DNA from: Methyloceanibacter superfactus
Lineage (GTDB): Bacteria > Pseudomonadota > Alphaproteobacteria > Rhizobiales > Methyloligellaceae
NCBI RefSeq assembly: GCF_001723305.1
Contig: NZ_LPWF01000026.1
Span: forward strand, 1 to 64,000
Reading direction: 5' to 3'
Length of the DNA stretch: 64,000 bases
This document shows positions 56,423-64,000 of the stretch, piece after piece. Both the position numbers and the translations under genes were made by a program. How positions within the stretch are numbered: position 1 is the stretch's first letter; each line of letters begins with the position of its first letter. The notes beneath the pieces were generated by a model. That model was not told the origin of the DNA and made no database searches. It worked only from the letters and a program-made list of their open reading frames with translations.

Positions 56423-57073
56423 ATGCACGTCGCCATCATCGATTACGGTTCCGGCAATCTCCACTCCGCCGCCAAGGCGTTCGAGCGCGCGGCGCGCGAG
56501 GGTGGTTCGAAGCTCGCCGTCAAGGTGACGGCGGCGCCCGAAGACGTGCTTGGCGCCGAACGCATCGTGCTGCCCGGCGTGGGCGCTTTCGCCGACTGCA
56601 AGGCGGGCCTCGCCAGCATCCCCGGCATGATCGAAGCGCTGGAAGAGGCGGTGCATGAGAAGGGCAAGCCGTTCCTCGGCATTTGCGTCGGACTGCAGCT
56701 CATGGCGACGCGCGGGCTGGAGCATGGGGTGACCCCTGGGCTCGATTGGGTTGCGGGCGAGGTGCGCGCCATCGAGCCCGACGACGGATCGCTCAAGATC
56801 CCGCATATGGGCTGGAACACCTTGAACGTCGCGCGCGAGCATGCGCTGCTCGCCGGCATCCCGACCGGCGCCGATGGCCTGCACGCCTACTTCGTGCACT
56901 CCTATCATCTGGTGCCGGAGGACGCGGGCGACCTCGTCGCCACCACCGACTATGGCGGTCCGGTGACCGCTTTCGTGGCGCGTGACAACATCGCCGGCAG
57001 CCAGTTCCACCCGGAGAAGAGTCAAAAGCTCGGACTGGCGCTGATCGGTAATTTCTTGAATTGGCAGCCGTAA
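56423..57073 (+). CDS. hisH: Imidazole glycerol phosphate synthase, glutaminase subunit
   Basis: 216 residues of class I glutamine amidotransferase: [20 protein letters not shown], oxyanion region [15 protein letters not shown], the nucleophile Cys in [11 protein letters not shown], and the His/Glu pair in [13 protein letters not shown]. It releases ammonia to HisF. Between DUF2628 (6 bases) and hisA (16 bases). Confidence 0.97.
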   Translation: MHVAIIDYGSGNLHSAAKAFERAAREGGSKLAVKVTAAPEDVLGAERIVLPGVGAFADCKAGLASIPGMIEALEEAVHEKGKPFLGICVGLQLMATRGLEHGVTPGLDWVAGEVRAIEPDDGSLKIPHMGWNTLNVAREHALLAGIPTGADGLHAYFVHSYHLVPEDAGDLVATTDYGGPVTAFVARDNIAGSQFHPEKSQKLGLALIGNFLNWQP

Positions 57074-57089
57074 GAGAGACTTCGACAGC

Positions 57090-57848
57090 ATGATCTTGTT
57101 TCCCGCCATCGATTTGAAAGACGGACAATGCGTGCGCCTGCGCCAGGGCGAGATGGACCAGGCGACGGTGTTCAACGCCGACCCGGCCGCGCAAGCCAAG
57201 CAGTTCGAGGACCAAGGCTTCGAGTGGCTGCACGTGGTCGATCTCAACGGCGCGTTCGAGGGCAAGCCGGTGAACGGCGCGGCGGTCGAAGCCATCTTCG
57301 ACGCGGTGCACGTTCCCATCCAGCTCGGCGGCGGCATCCGCGATATCGACACCATCGCCGCCTGGCTCGACAAGGGCATCGACCGGGTCATTCTCGGCAC
57401 GGCGGCGGTGCGCGATCCGGACCTGGTGCGCGAGGCGGCACGCGACTTTCCCGGCTGCATCGCCGTGGGCATCGATGCGCGCGACGGCAAGGTCGCCATC
57501 GAGGGCTGGGCGGAGACGAGCGAGATGAGCGTGCTCGACCTGGCGCGGCGCTTCGAGGATGCCGGCGTCGCCGCCATCATCCATACCGACATCGCCCGCG
57601 ACGGCGTGCTCGAAGGCCTCAATCTCGACGCGACCGCGGAGCTCGCCGACCAAGTGACGATCCCGGTGATCGCCTCCGGCGGGCTCGCCTCGATCGACGA
57701 TATCCGCAAACTTTTGGAGCCGCGCTACGCGAAGCTCGACGGCGCCATCACGGGCCGCGCGCTCTATGACGGCTCGCTCGACGCACAACAGGCGTTGGCG
57801 CTGATCGCCGAGCGTTACGCGCGCCACGGTCACACGGGCCAATATTGA
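57090..57848 (+). CDS. hisA: Phosphoribosylformimino-5-aminoimidazole carboxamide ribotide isomerase
   Basis: 252 residues, a (beta/alpha)8 barrel: [20 protein letters not shown] carries the first catalytic Asp, [33 protein letters not shown] and [16 protein letters not shown] with the second Asp. Amadori-type isomerase of histidine synthesis, related in fold to the following hisF. Confidence 0.96.
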   Translation: MILFPAIDLKDGQCVRLRQGEMDQATVFNADPAAQAKQFEDQGFEWLHVVDLNGAFEGKPVNGAAVEAIFDAVHVPIQLGGGIRDIDTIAAWLDKGIDRVILGTAAVRDPDLVREAARDFPGCIAVGIDARDGKVAIEGWAETSEMSVLDLARRFEDAGVAAIIHTDIARDGVLEGLNLDATAELADQVTIPVIASGGLASIDDIRKLLEPRYAKLDGAITGRALYDGSLDAQQALALIAERYARHGHTGQY

Positions 57849-57850
57849 GC

Positions 57851-58627
57851 ATGCTGAAAGTCCGCGTCATCCCCTGCCTCGACGTGAAGGAGGGCCGCGT
57901 CGTCAAAGGCGTAAACTTCGTCGACCTGCGCGACGCCGGCGACCCCGTCGAGGCGGCGACCGCTTACGACGAGGCGGGCGCGGACGAGCTGTGCTTTCTC
58001 GACATCACCGCAAGCCACGAGAAGCGCGGCACCATTCTCGACGTGGTGGCGCGCACGGCGGAACGCTGCTTCATGCCGCTCACCGTGGGCGGCGGCGTGC
58101 GTAAGGTCGAGGACGTGCGCACGCTGTTGGAAGCCGGTGCCGACAAAGTGTCGATCAACACCGCGGCGGTGACGGACCGCAGCCTGGTGAAACGGGCGGC
58201 GGAGAAATTCGGCGCCCAGTGCATCGTCGTCGCCATCGACGCCAAGCGAGTCGGCGCCAACGGAGCCGCGCCGCGCTTCGAGATCTTCACCCATGGCGGC
58301 CGCGAGCCCACCGGCATCGAGGCGGTCGCCTACGCCCAAGAGGTAGTGGCGCTGGGCGCCGGCGAATTGCTGCTGACCTCCATGGACCGCGACGGCACGC
58401 GGGCCGGTTTCGACCTCGAGCTCACGCGCGCCATCGCCGACGCGGTGTCGGTGCCGGTGATCGCCTCGGGCGGGGTGGGCACGCTCGAGCATCTGGTGGA
58501 AGGGGTGCGTGAGGGGCACGCCTCGGCCGTGCTGGCGGCGTCGATCTTCCACTATGGGGAGCACACGATCGGCGAGGCCAAGCGCTACATGGCGGCGGCC
58601 GGCCTGCCCATGCGGCTCGACCCCTAG
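57851..58627 (+). CDS. hisF: Imidazole glycerol phosphate synthase, cyclase subunit
   Basis: 258 residues from ATG 57851 (TTG 57845 is an alternative overlapping hisA). [20 protein letters not shown] contains the catalytic Asp11 type residue; [40 protein letters not shown] and [17 protein letters not shown] (Asp130 type) complete the barrel. Works with HisH. Confidence 0.97.
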   Translation: MLKVRVIPCLDVKEGRVVKGVNFVDLRDAGDPVEAATAYDEAGADELCFLDITASHEKRGTILDVVARTAERCFMPLTVGGGVRKVEDVRTLLEAGADKVSINTAAVTDRSLVKRAAEKFGAQCIVVAIDAKRVGANGAAPRFEIFTHGGREPTGIEAVAYAQEVVALGAGELLLTSMDRDGTRAGFDLELTRAIADAVSVPVIASGGVGTLEHLVEGVREGHASAVLAASIFHYGEHTIGEAKRYMAAAGLPMRLDP

Positions 58628-58708
58628 GAGGCCATTCTTGGGTGTTCTAGGCGCTTATTTTCCCGCGATCGCGGCGCTGGCGGCTTCCCAGCCCGCCCGC
58701 CACGGTGT

Positions 58709-59053
58709 ATGAGCCAGGGCATGAGCAAAGGCATGAGCAACCACGTCTTGGACGTCTTGGCCGCCACCATCAAGGCGCGGCGCAACGCGACGCTTGAGGA
58801 TTCCTATACCAAGCGGCTGTTGGCCGAGCCCATCAAGCCGGCCAAGAAGGTCGGCGAGGAGGGCGTCGAGGTGGCGCTTGCCGCCGTGGGCCAGGACAAG
58901 CCGTCGCTGATCGGCGAGACGGCCGACCTGCTCTACCATTTGCTCGTGGTGCTCGAGTCCCGCGACGTGACGCTGGATGAGGTCTATGCCGAGCTGGAGC
59001 GCCGCATGGCGGCCAGCGAGCAGCAGAAGCAGCGAAAGGCCGCCTCGGCCTAG
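58709..59053 (+). CDS. hisE: Phosphoribosyl-ATP pyrophosphatase
   Basis: 114 residues: [20 protein letters not shown] and the metal-binding [18 protein letters not shown] with [20 protein letters not shown]. Three in-frame ATG codons (58709, 58721, 58733) are possible; the first is used here. Second step of histidine synthesis. No hisI is seen in this window, so cyclohydrolase is encoded elsewhere. Confidence 0.95.
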   Translation: MSQGMSKGMSNHVLDVLAATIKARRNATLEDSYTKRLLAEPIKPAKKVGEEGVEVALAAVGQDKPSLIGETADLLYHLLVVLESRDVTLDEVYAELERRMAASEQQKQRKAASA

Positions 59054-59078
59054 CGAGGCCGGCGCCGGGCCCCCGACA

Positions 59079-60032
59079 ATGCACCCGCGACCCACCGTTG
59101 CGTATTCCCCGTATGCCACATATTCGCGCGAGGATTGGGCGCGGCTGCGCGCCGACACGCCCATGACGCTGAGTGAGGCTGACCTGGAAAATCTTTCAGG
59201 TCTGACCGAGCGGGTGTCCACGGAAGAAGTCGTCGACATCTATCTGCCGTTGAGCCGCTTGCTCAATCTCTATGTGGAGGCATCGCAAGGCCTGCACAGC
59301 GAGAGCGAGAATTTCTTGCACAAGGGCGACGGCAAGGTGCCGTTCATCATAGGTCTTGCGGGGAGCGTCGCCGCTGGCAAGAGCACGACGGCGCGCGTGC
59401 TGCAAGCGCTGCTGGCGCGCTGGCCGAGCCATCCCAATGTGGAGCTCGTGCCGACCGACGGCTTCTTGTTTCCCAACGCCGTTCTCGAAGACCGCGGGCT
59501 GATGGCGCGCAAAGGATTTCCCGAGAGCTACGACTTGGAAACGCTTCTCAATTTTCTCGGCGACGTGAAGTCGGGCCGGGAGCGGGTCGAGGCGCCGGTC
59601 TATTCGCATCTCGTCTACGACGTGCTCAACGACCAAAAGCTCGTGGTCGATCGGCCGGATGTCGTCATCGTCGAGGGCTTGAACGTGCTGCAGCCGGCGA
59701 AGCTGCCGAAAGACGGCGAGGCGATCCCCTTCGTTTCCGACTTCTTCGACTTCTCGATCTATATCGACGCGGCCGAGGGGCTGGTGGAAGAGTGGTATGT
59801 GGAGCGCTTCTTACGCTTGCGGCAGACCGCGTTCCGCGACCCGGCATCCTATTTCCACCGCTACGCCAAGCTCTCCGAAGAGGAGGCGCGCGAGACCGGT
59901 CTCGCCATTTGGCGGTCGATCAATCTCGTGAATCTGACGGAGAATATTCTCCCGACGCGCCAACGCGCCGATCTCATCCTGCGCAAAGGCGCGGGCCACG
60001 CGGTGGAAAGCGTGGCGCTGCGGAAGCTCTAG
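59079..60032 (+). CDS. coaA: Pantothenate kinase type I
   Basis: 317 residues from ATG 59079. P-loop [40 protein letters not shown] and [20 protein letters not shown], then [12 protein letters not shown] and [20 protein letters not shown]. It catalyses the first step of CoA synthesis; coaE in this window does the last. Common neighbour of the his cluster in this order. Confidence 0.96.
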   Translation: MHPRPTVAYSPYATYSREDWARLRADTPMTLSEADLENLSGLTERVSTEEVVDIYLPLSRLLNLYVEASQGLHSESENFLHKGDGKVPFIIGLAGSVAAGKSTTARVLQALLARWPSHPNVELVPTDGFLFPNAVLEDRGLMARKGFPESYDLETLLNFLGDVKSGRERVEAPVYSHLVYDVLNDQKLVVDRPDVVIVEGLNVLQPAKLPKDGEAIPFVSDFFDFSIYIDAAEGLVEEWYVERFLRLRQTAFRDPASYFHRYAKLSEEEARETGLAIWRSINLVNLTENILPTRQRADLILRKGAGHAVESVALRKL

Positions 60033-60038
60033 TCCGCT

Positions 60039-61100
60039 TTATTGCGCCGGATAGAGGCCCTGCGAGCCGAGACCGATATTGAGCCTCAGCATGGTGCGGG
60101 TGGCGAAGACGCTGTCTTCGTCGATCCGCGTGGCATGCTGCGTGTTGGCGTACTGCATCTGCGGGACAGAGGAGATGTATTCGTAGTCGGTCCAGAGCGA
60201 CAGGCTGGTCCGCGGGCCGATCTGCTTGCGGGTCTCCAGTGACACGGTGCCGATGAAGGCAAGCTCGTCATTCGACTTGGAGATCGACGAGTTGAACGCG
60301 GCGAACGGGAAGCGGGTCACGCCGCGATAATCGGTGTCGGCGTTGTAGAGGCCGGCCGTGGCGTTGATGAAGGTGCGCAGTCCGAGCCGGTCGTAGAAGC
60401 CGCCGACATTCTTGATGCCAGGGATAAAGCCGAAGCTGTATTCACCGCCGAAGCCTACATAGCCGCCCACATAGGTCGTATCGAGCGTCTCCTTGTAGTT
60501 GTAGACGTCGACATTCCCGAATTTGCCGCGCAGCTTGTTGGTCTGGTCGATGCCGCGAACGTCGAAGCCGGCGATGAAATAGTCGTTGCGGTAGATCTGA
60601 GGCTTCACCTCTTGCGGCGCGCCAGTGGCGAATTTCAACTCAGTCTGGGCGCCCCAATAATCGGCGTTGCGATCGGTGTGGGTGACCAACGTCGGGGGTC
60701 CGAAGGCGAAGGTGCCGCTGCCCGAGGGATCGAAGACGAAGCAGGTCTGATTTTTACAGGCGGTGCGATCATTGTCCTCGACATTGGCCCAGAAGCCCTT
60801 GACCACGCCGCTGACGCGATAGCCGCCCCAATAGCCGAGCGCGGTCTCGATGCCGCCGCCCGTCGCGCCACCAAAGTCGAGCCAGTCGCTTTCGCTATTC
60901 CGCTGCCGGCGCGCGCTCGTCGGTGACGAGCCCTTGCCGACGAATTTGATGTCGGGGAGAGACAGGAACTGAACGCCGCCGCCAGCCCAGATGGTCGTGC
61001 CGCCAAATGTCGCCGTGGTGAAGTCCTGCGCCGCAGCGGGTTGCGCCAGCGCAACGGCTCCGAGCAGTGTGGCTGCCACTACGAATGACGTTCTCGGCAT
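60039..61100 (-). CDS. Predicted outer-membrane beta-barrel protein, unknown family
   Basis: 353 residues with a signal peptide cut near QPAAAQD and a body of alternating hydrophobic, Gly- and aromatic-rich strands (GGYVGFGGEYSFGFIPGIKN, SLSLWTDYEYISSVPQMQY, TMLRLNIGLGSQGLYPAQ). The last strand lacks the usual C-terminal aromatic residue, so barrel insertion is inferred only. One Cys pair (CKNQTC) is in a probable loop. I do not recognise a named family. Confidence 0.7.
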   Translation of the reverse strand: MPRTSFVVAATLLGAVALAQPAAAQDFTTATFGGTTIWAGGGVQFLSLPDIKFVGKGSSPTSARRQRNSESDWLDFGGATGGGIETALGYWGGYRVSGVVKGFWANVEDNDRTACKNQTCFVFDPSGSGTFAFGPPTLVTHTDRNADYWGAQTELKFATGAPQEVKPQIYRNDYFIAGFDVRGIDQTNKLRGKFGNVDVYNYKETLDTTYVGGYVGFGGEYSFGFIPGIKNVGGFYDRLGLRTFINATAGLYNADTDYRGVTRFPFAAFNSSISKSNDELAFIGTVSLETRKQIGPRTSLSLWTDYEYISSVPQMQYANTQHATRIDEDSVFATRTMLRLNIGLGSQGLYPAQ

Positions 61101-61257
61101 GAAAGGGCCCCCAAAAATCGCATCTCAAAACTCAAGGCTAAGATATCAGGGGAAAAGCCTACCGAGGACCTATCTATAGCTCACATAATACGATTTTGGC
61201 CTTGCGTGGCAGAATGGCCACAAGGCGAATCGCATCCAAAGCGGTCCAGCCGGCATC

Positions 61258-62256
61258 CTATCCCAAGAGATCGCGGGCATCCGCCAGGCTGCGCAGCGAG
61301 GTCTCGGGCCGGGCGCCGATATGGGAGATGACCTCGGCCGCCGCGAGGCTGCCGAGCCGTCCGCAGGCCTCCAAGCCCAAGCCTTGCGTCAGGCCGTAGA
61401 GGAAACCTGCGGCATAGAGATCGCCGGCGCCGGTCGCGTCCACCACCTTGGCCACCGGATCGGCCGGCACCTCGATGGTCTCGCCATGGCCCACGATCAC
61501 CGAACCGGCCTCCGAACGGGTCAAAACCGCCAATTCGCAGTCCTGAAGGGCCGCATCGGCCGCCTCATCGAAGGAATTCACCTCGTAGAGCGTGGTGATC
61601 TCCTTCTCGTTGGCGAAGACGATATCGGCGTCCTCCTTGACCAATTTCTGGAAATCGTCCCGGTGGCGGTCGACACAGAAAGGATCCGACAGGGTAAGCG
61701 CCACCTTGGCGCCGGCCGCCTTGGCCAGCTTCGCCGCCTCGCGGAAGGCCGCCTTGGCCGCGTCCTTGTCGAACAGATAGCCTTCCAAATAGACGATTTT
61801 CGCCGCGCCGATCATGCCGGTGTCCATGTCGCCGGGCGCGAAATCGACGCTCGCGCCGAGGAACGTGTTCATGGTGCGTTCGCCGTCGGGGGTCACCAGG
61901 ACGAGGCAGCGCGCGGTGGGGGCCGAGTCCGTGGCCGGCTCGGTCGTATAGGCGATCCCGAGCGAATGGATATCGTGGCGGAAGATGCCGCCGAACTGGT
62001 CGGCGGCGACGCGGCCGATGAAGCCGCATTTGGCGCCGAACGAGGCGAGGCCGGAGATGGAATTGGCGACCGACCCGCCGGAGCGCTCGATGGCCGGGCC
62101 CATGGCCTCGTAGAGCCTCGCCGCCTCGTCCGCATCGATCAGGCGCATGAAGCCCTTGTCGAGATCGTGCTTGGAGAGAAAGCCCTCGTCGCAGCGGGCA
62201 ATGATGTCGACGATGGCGTTGCCGATGCCGACGACGTCGTAGGTTTTTTCAGCCAT
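61258..62256 (-). CDS. Adenosine kinase (PfkB family)
   Basis: 332 residues of ribokinase-like fold: DVVGIGNAIVDIIARCDEGF, the GG substrate motif region SGGSVANSISGLASFGAKCG, and the DTGAGD-type catalytic motif VVDATGAGDLYAAGFLYGLT. The N-terminal half and the substrate segment resemble bacterial adenosine kinases, though other sugar/nucleoside substrates are possible. Frame intact. Confidence 0.88.
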   Translation of the reverse strand: MAEKTYDVVGIGNAIVDIIARCDEGFLSKHDLDKGFMRLIDADEAARLYEAMGPAIERSGGSVANSISGLASFGAKCGFIGRVAADQFGGIFRHDIHSLGIAYTTEPATDSAPTARCLVLVTPDGERTMNTFLGASVDFAPGDMDTGMIGAAKIVYLEGYLFDKDAAKAAFREAAKLAKAAGAKVALTLSDPFCVDRHRDDFQKLVKEDADIVFANEKEITTLYEVNSFDEAADAALQDCELAVLTRSEAGSVIVGHGETIEVPADPVAKVVDATGAGDLYAAGFLYGLTQGLGLEACGRLGSLAAAEVISHIGARPETSLRSLADARDLLG

Positions 62257-62381
62257 TCGGTCGCGGGTCCCTGTTCTTCGCTTGTTTGCAGTTGGCGCGG
62301 GCCTGTGAATGCGAGAGCGGCGCTGGTCTGGCGCGCCGGCGTCCCTATATTCGCCCTGCCGGAAGTTCAGGGGACAAATTC

Positions 62382-63064
62382 ATGCTCGCCGCCGCAGGTC
62401 AAGCTTCCAAGAGCTGTTCACGCCGCCATTCCGCGCGGTGATGATAAAATGCGTGGGCTTCACCCTGGCCCTGCTCGCCGCGCTTATCGTCGCGGTGGAG
62501 TGGTCGTTCACCCATTTCGTCGCCTGGCCCGACTGGATCGAGACCGCGATCCAGTGGCTCGGCGGGCTGGCGCTGGTCGCCGCCTCGATCTTCCTCATTC
62601 CACCGGTGACCTCGCTCATCGCCGGTCTCTATCTCGACGACATCGCCGGCCAGGTGGAGCGATCCGCCTTCCCGTCCGATCCGCCCGGGCGCGAACTGCC
62701 CACCGCGAAGTCCATTTGGCTCGCGATCAAGTTCTTTACCGTGGTGCTGGCGGTGAACTTGCTGGCGTTGTTCCTACTGCTGATTCCCGGCGTGAACCTC
62801 GTCGCCTTCTATGTGGGCAACGGTTATCTGCTCGGCCGGGAATATTTCGAGCTCGCCGCCATGCGCCATGTCTCGGCGGCGGAGGCGAAACGCTTGCGCA
62901 AGTCGAACCGGCTGACGGTTCTGCTGTGCGGACTGCTCATCGCCGGTCTCGCCTCGGTGCCGATCCTCAACCTGGTGACGCCGCTCTTCGCCACGGGCTT
63001 CATGGTGCGGATGTACAAGCGGATGGCGGTGCGCGGCGGGTTCTCGTCGCGGGTGGTGGGCTAG
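62382..63064 (+). CDS. EI24-domain (CysZ-like) membrane protein (one apparent frameshift)
   Basis: About 227 residues. The ATG at 62382 follows AGGGGAC and the first eight residues are read in one frame (MLAAAGQA); one base added at the TT of 62405-62406 joins FQELFTPPFRAVMIKCVGFT, the usual start of EI24 proteins. Then come several membrane helices (LALLAALIVAVEWSFTHFVA, IPPVTSLIAGLYLDDIAGQV, VNLLALFLLLIPGVNLVAFY). The family includes the sulfate transporter CysZ, but the substrate here is unproven. Confidence 0.8.
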
Positions 63065-63177
63065 CCGCTGAACAGCAGGCGATCCACCCAGTGGTGAAAG
63101 AAGTCGGGCGCGAAAAAGTAGGTCGCGTAGAGGCCGATGATGATCGTCGCGGCCAAGCCGATGAGGTAGTCTCGCAT
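63061..63177 (-). CDS. 38-residue single-helix membrane peptide
   Basis: A small open frame read as MRDYLIGLAATIIIGLYATY and FFAPDFFHHWVDRLLFSG. It has an AAGGGG site seven bases before the ATG at 63177, one predicted membrane helix (about 4-22) and a His/Phe-rich end. Its stop overlaps the stop of the EI24 gene on the other strand. No family recognised; the ribosome-binding site and composition make it a reasonable but unproven gene. Confidence 0.5.
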   Translation of the reverse strand: MRDYLIGLAATIIIGLYATYFFAPDFFHHWVDRLLFSG

Positions 63178-63244
63178 GGCCATCCCCTTGGTTTGCAAAA
63201 GGAATGAGTCTGCATTCTAGCATATGCCCGCCCCCCGCGAGCCG

Positions 63245-63871
63245 CTAAGCCGGGGCTGCCGTTTTCGGCTCGAACAGGCAGATGTCGGCGATGATGCAGC
63301 GCCAGCATTCGGGCTTGCGCGCCTTGCACACATAGCGTCCGTGCAGGATCAGCCAGTGATGGCAGTTGTGCTTGTAGCGGTCGGGCACCACGCGGTTCAG
63401 GGTCTCTTCGACGATGAGCGGCGTCTTGCCGGGCGCCAGCCCCGTGCGGTTCGACACGCGGAAGATATGGGTATCGATGGCGATGGTCGGCTGGCCGAAG
63501 GCCACGTTGAGCACGACATTCGCGGTCTTGCGGCCGACGCCGGGCAAAGTCTCCAGCGCCTCGCGGGCGGCGGGGACCTTGCCGCCATGCTCCTCGATGA
63601 GCTTCTTCGACAGCGCGATCAGATTTTTGGCCTTGTTGCGGTAGAGCCCGATGGTCTTGATCTTGTCGGTGACGCCGGCCTCGCCGAGGGCGATCATTTT
63701 TTGCGGGGTGTCGGCCACGGCGAACAGCGCGGGCGTGGCGCGGTTGACGGATTCGTCGGTGGCCTGCGCCGACAACACCACGGCCACGAGCAGGGTGAAG
63801 GTGTCCTTGTAGCGGAGCTCCGTCTTGGGGTGGGGATCGGCCGCCTGGAAGCGGGCGAAAATCTCATTCAC
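63245..63871 (-). CDS. nth: Endonuclease III
   Basis: 208 residues, starting at GTG 63871, which overlaps the stop of the upstream gene (GTGA). Helix-hairpin-helix LPGVGRKTANVVLNVAFGQP with the catalytic Lys, the catalytic Asp in IDTHIFRVSNRTGL, and a [4Fe-4S] cluster in CKARKPECWRCIIADIC (C-x6-C-x2-C-x5-C). It removes oxidised pyrimidines from DNA. Confidence 0.97.
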   Translation of the reverse strand: MNEIFARFQAADPHPKTELRYKDTFTLLVAVVLSAQATDESVNRATPALFAVADTPQKMIALGEAGVTDKIKTIGLYRNKAKNLIALSKKLIEEHGGKVPAAREALETLPGVGRKTANVVLNVAFGQPTIAIDTHIFRVSNRTGLAPGKTPLIVEETLNRVVPDRYKHNCHHWLILHGRYVCKARKPECWRCIIADICLFEPKTAAPA

Positions 63872-64000
63872 CTGGCTTCCGTCAGCAGCGATCCGGGCGC
63901 CGTCTTTCCCGACGCCGTCTTACTCGACGCGGTCTTGCCATCGGCCGTCTTACCCGAAGCCCGTTTGCCGGTGACGGGCTTCCGCCGGGGCGCTTTCGCC
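63868..64000 (-). CDS. C-terminal end of a Lys/Ala-rich protein (cut by the window)
   Basis: The frame before nth is open from the right window edge to a TGA at 63868-63870 and encodes KPVTGKRASGKTADGKTASS with repeated SGKTA-type units, ending LLTEAR. Such basic low-complexity tails occur in histone-like and other DNA- or RNA-associated proteins, but the family cannot be judged from the tail. Overlap with the nth start suggests co-translation. Confidence 0.55.
   Translation of the reverse strand, partial: AKAPRRKPVTGKRASGKTADGKTASSKTASGKTAPGSLLTEAR

Noticed and set aside
55844-57709. A 621-codon minus-strand frame opposite hisH and hisA
   Set aside because: It is an antisense frame of well-supported histidine genes, common in GC-rich DNA.
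61198-61226. A bulged inverted repeat GCCTTGCGTGGC with GGCCACAAGGC
   Set aside because: It looks like a hairpin, but there is no T run and no clear gene end to serve, so not called a terminator.

Overview
The window is GC-rich and densely coded, and its gene content and order are those of an alphaproteobacterium, most likely of the order Hyphomicrobiales (Rhizobiales). Markers are the ubiH/tesB/glnK/amtB/ftsK/lolA/xth run, leuS-lptE-holA, mnmE-mnmG-rsmG-parA-parB with parS sites, and hemJ-hemE facing ppsR-maf-aroE-coaE-dnaQ. Genus cannot be decided from the sequence alone.

Layout. 0-6 kb: an MFS exporter, two TPM-domain proteins, LemA, a DUF3047 protein and an MscS channel (envelope functions). 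6-11 kb: an L,D-transpeptidase with a peptidoglycan-binding domain, tRNA-Gly(GCC), a prolyl-tRNA deacylase, a thioredoxin/TPR chaperedoxin, a LON-domain protein and a Trm112-like protein. 11-22 kb: gluQ, ubiH, tesB, a sigma54-type promoter ahead of glnK-amtB, an aminotransferase (dapC-like), ftsK, lolA and xth, with two intergenic small-RNA candidates. 22-29 kb: an orphan OmpR-type regulator, a second L,D-transpeptidase, yggS, leuS, lptE, holA, pyrE. 29-35 kb: the chromosome-partition block parB-parA-rsmG-mnmG-mnmE with two parS sites. 35-41 kb: an accessory block (diguanylate cyclase, YyaL-type protein, sterol-desaturase-like hydroxylase, and an unusual chemoreceptor fused to a UrtA-like urea/amide-binding domain). 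41-49 kb: rho, hemJ, hemE, an AT-rich intergenic region that is the best candidate for the chromosomal replication origin, then ppsR-maf-aroE-coaE-dnaQ and secB. 49-60 kb: a Tim44-like protein, mltA, an Smr protein, hslVU, and the hisB-hisH-hisA-hisF-hisE cluster with coaA. 60-64 kb: a predicted outer-membrane beta-barrel, adenosine kinase, an EI24/CysZ-type membrane protein, a 38-residue membrane peptide, nth, and the tail of a Lys/Ala-rich protein.

Together this is a core, origin-proximal chromosome segment: partition (ParAB/parS), the origin, tRNA modification (MnmEG, GluQ), translation (LeuRS), replication (HolA, DnaQ), cell division (FtsK), envelope biogenesis (LptE, LolA, MltA, L,D-transpeptidases), haem, histidine and CoA synthesis, and nitrogen sensing (GlnK/AmtB).

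A second property runs through the whole window. Twelve otherwise well-conserved genes, several of them essential (ftsK, leuS, holA, coaE), are interrupted or locally scrambled as written. I infer 20 frameshifts. Every one has the sign of a single missing base, and every one can be repaired by adding one base to a short run, nearly always G or C. This looks like a read/assembly error signature rather than gene decay, so coordinates for these genes are given across the breaks.
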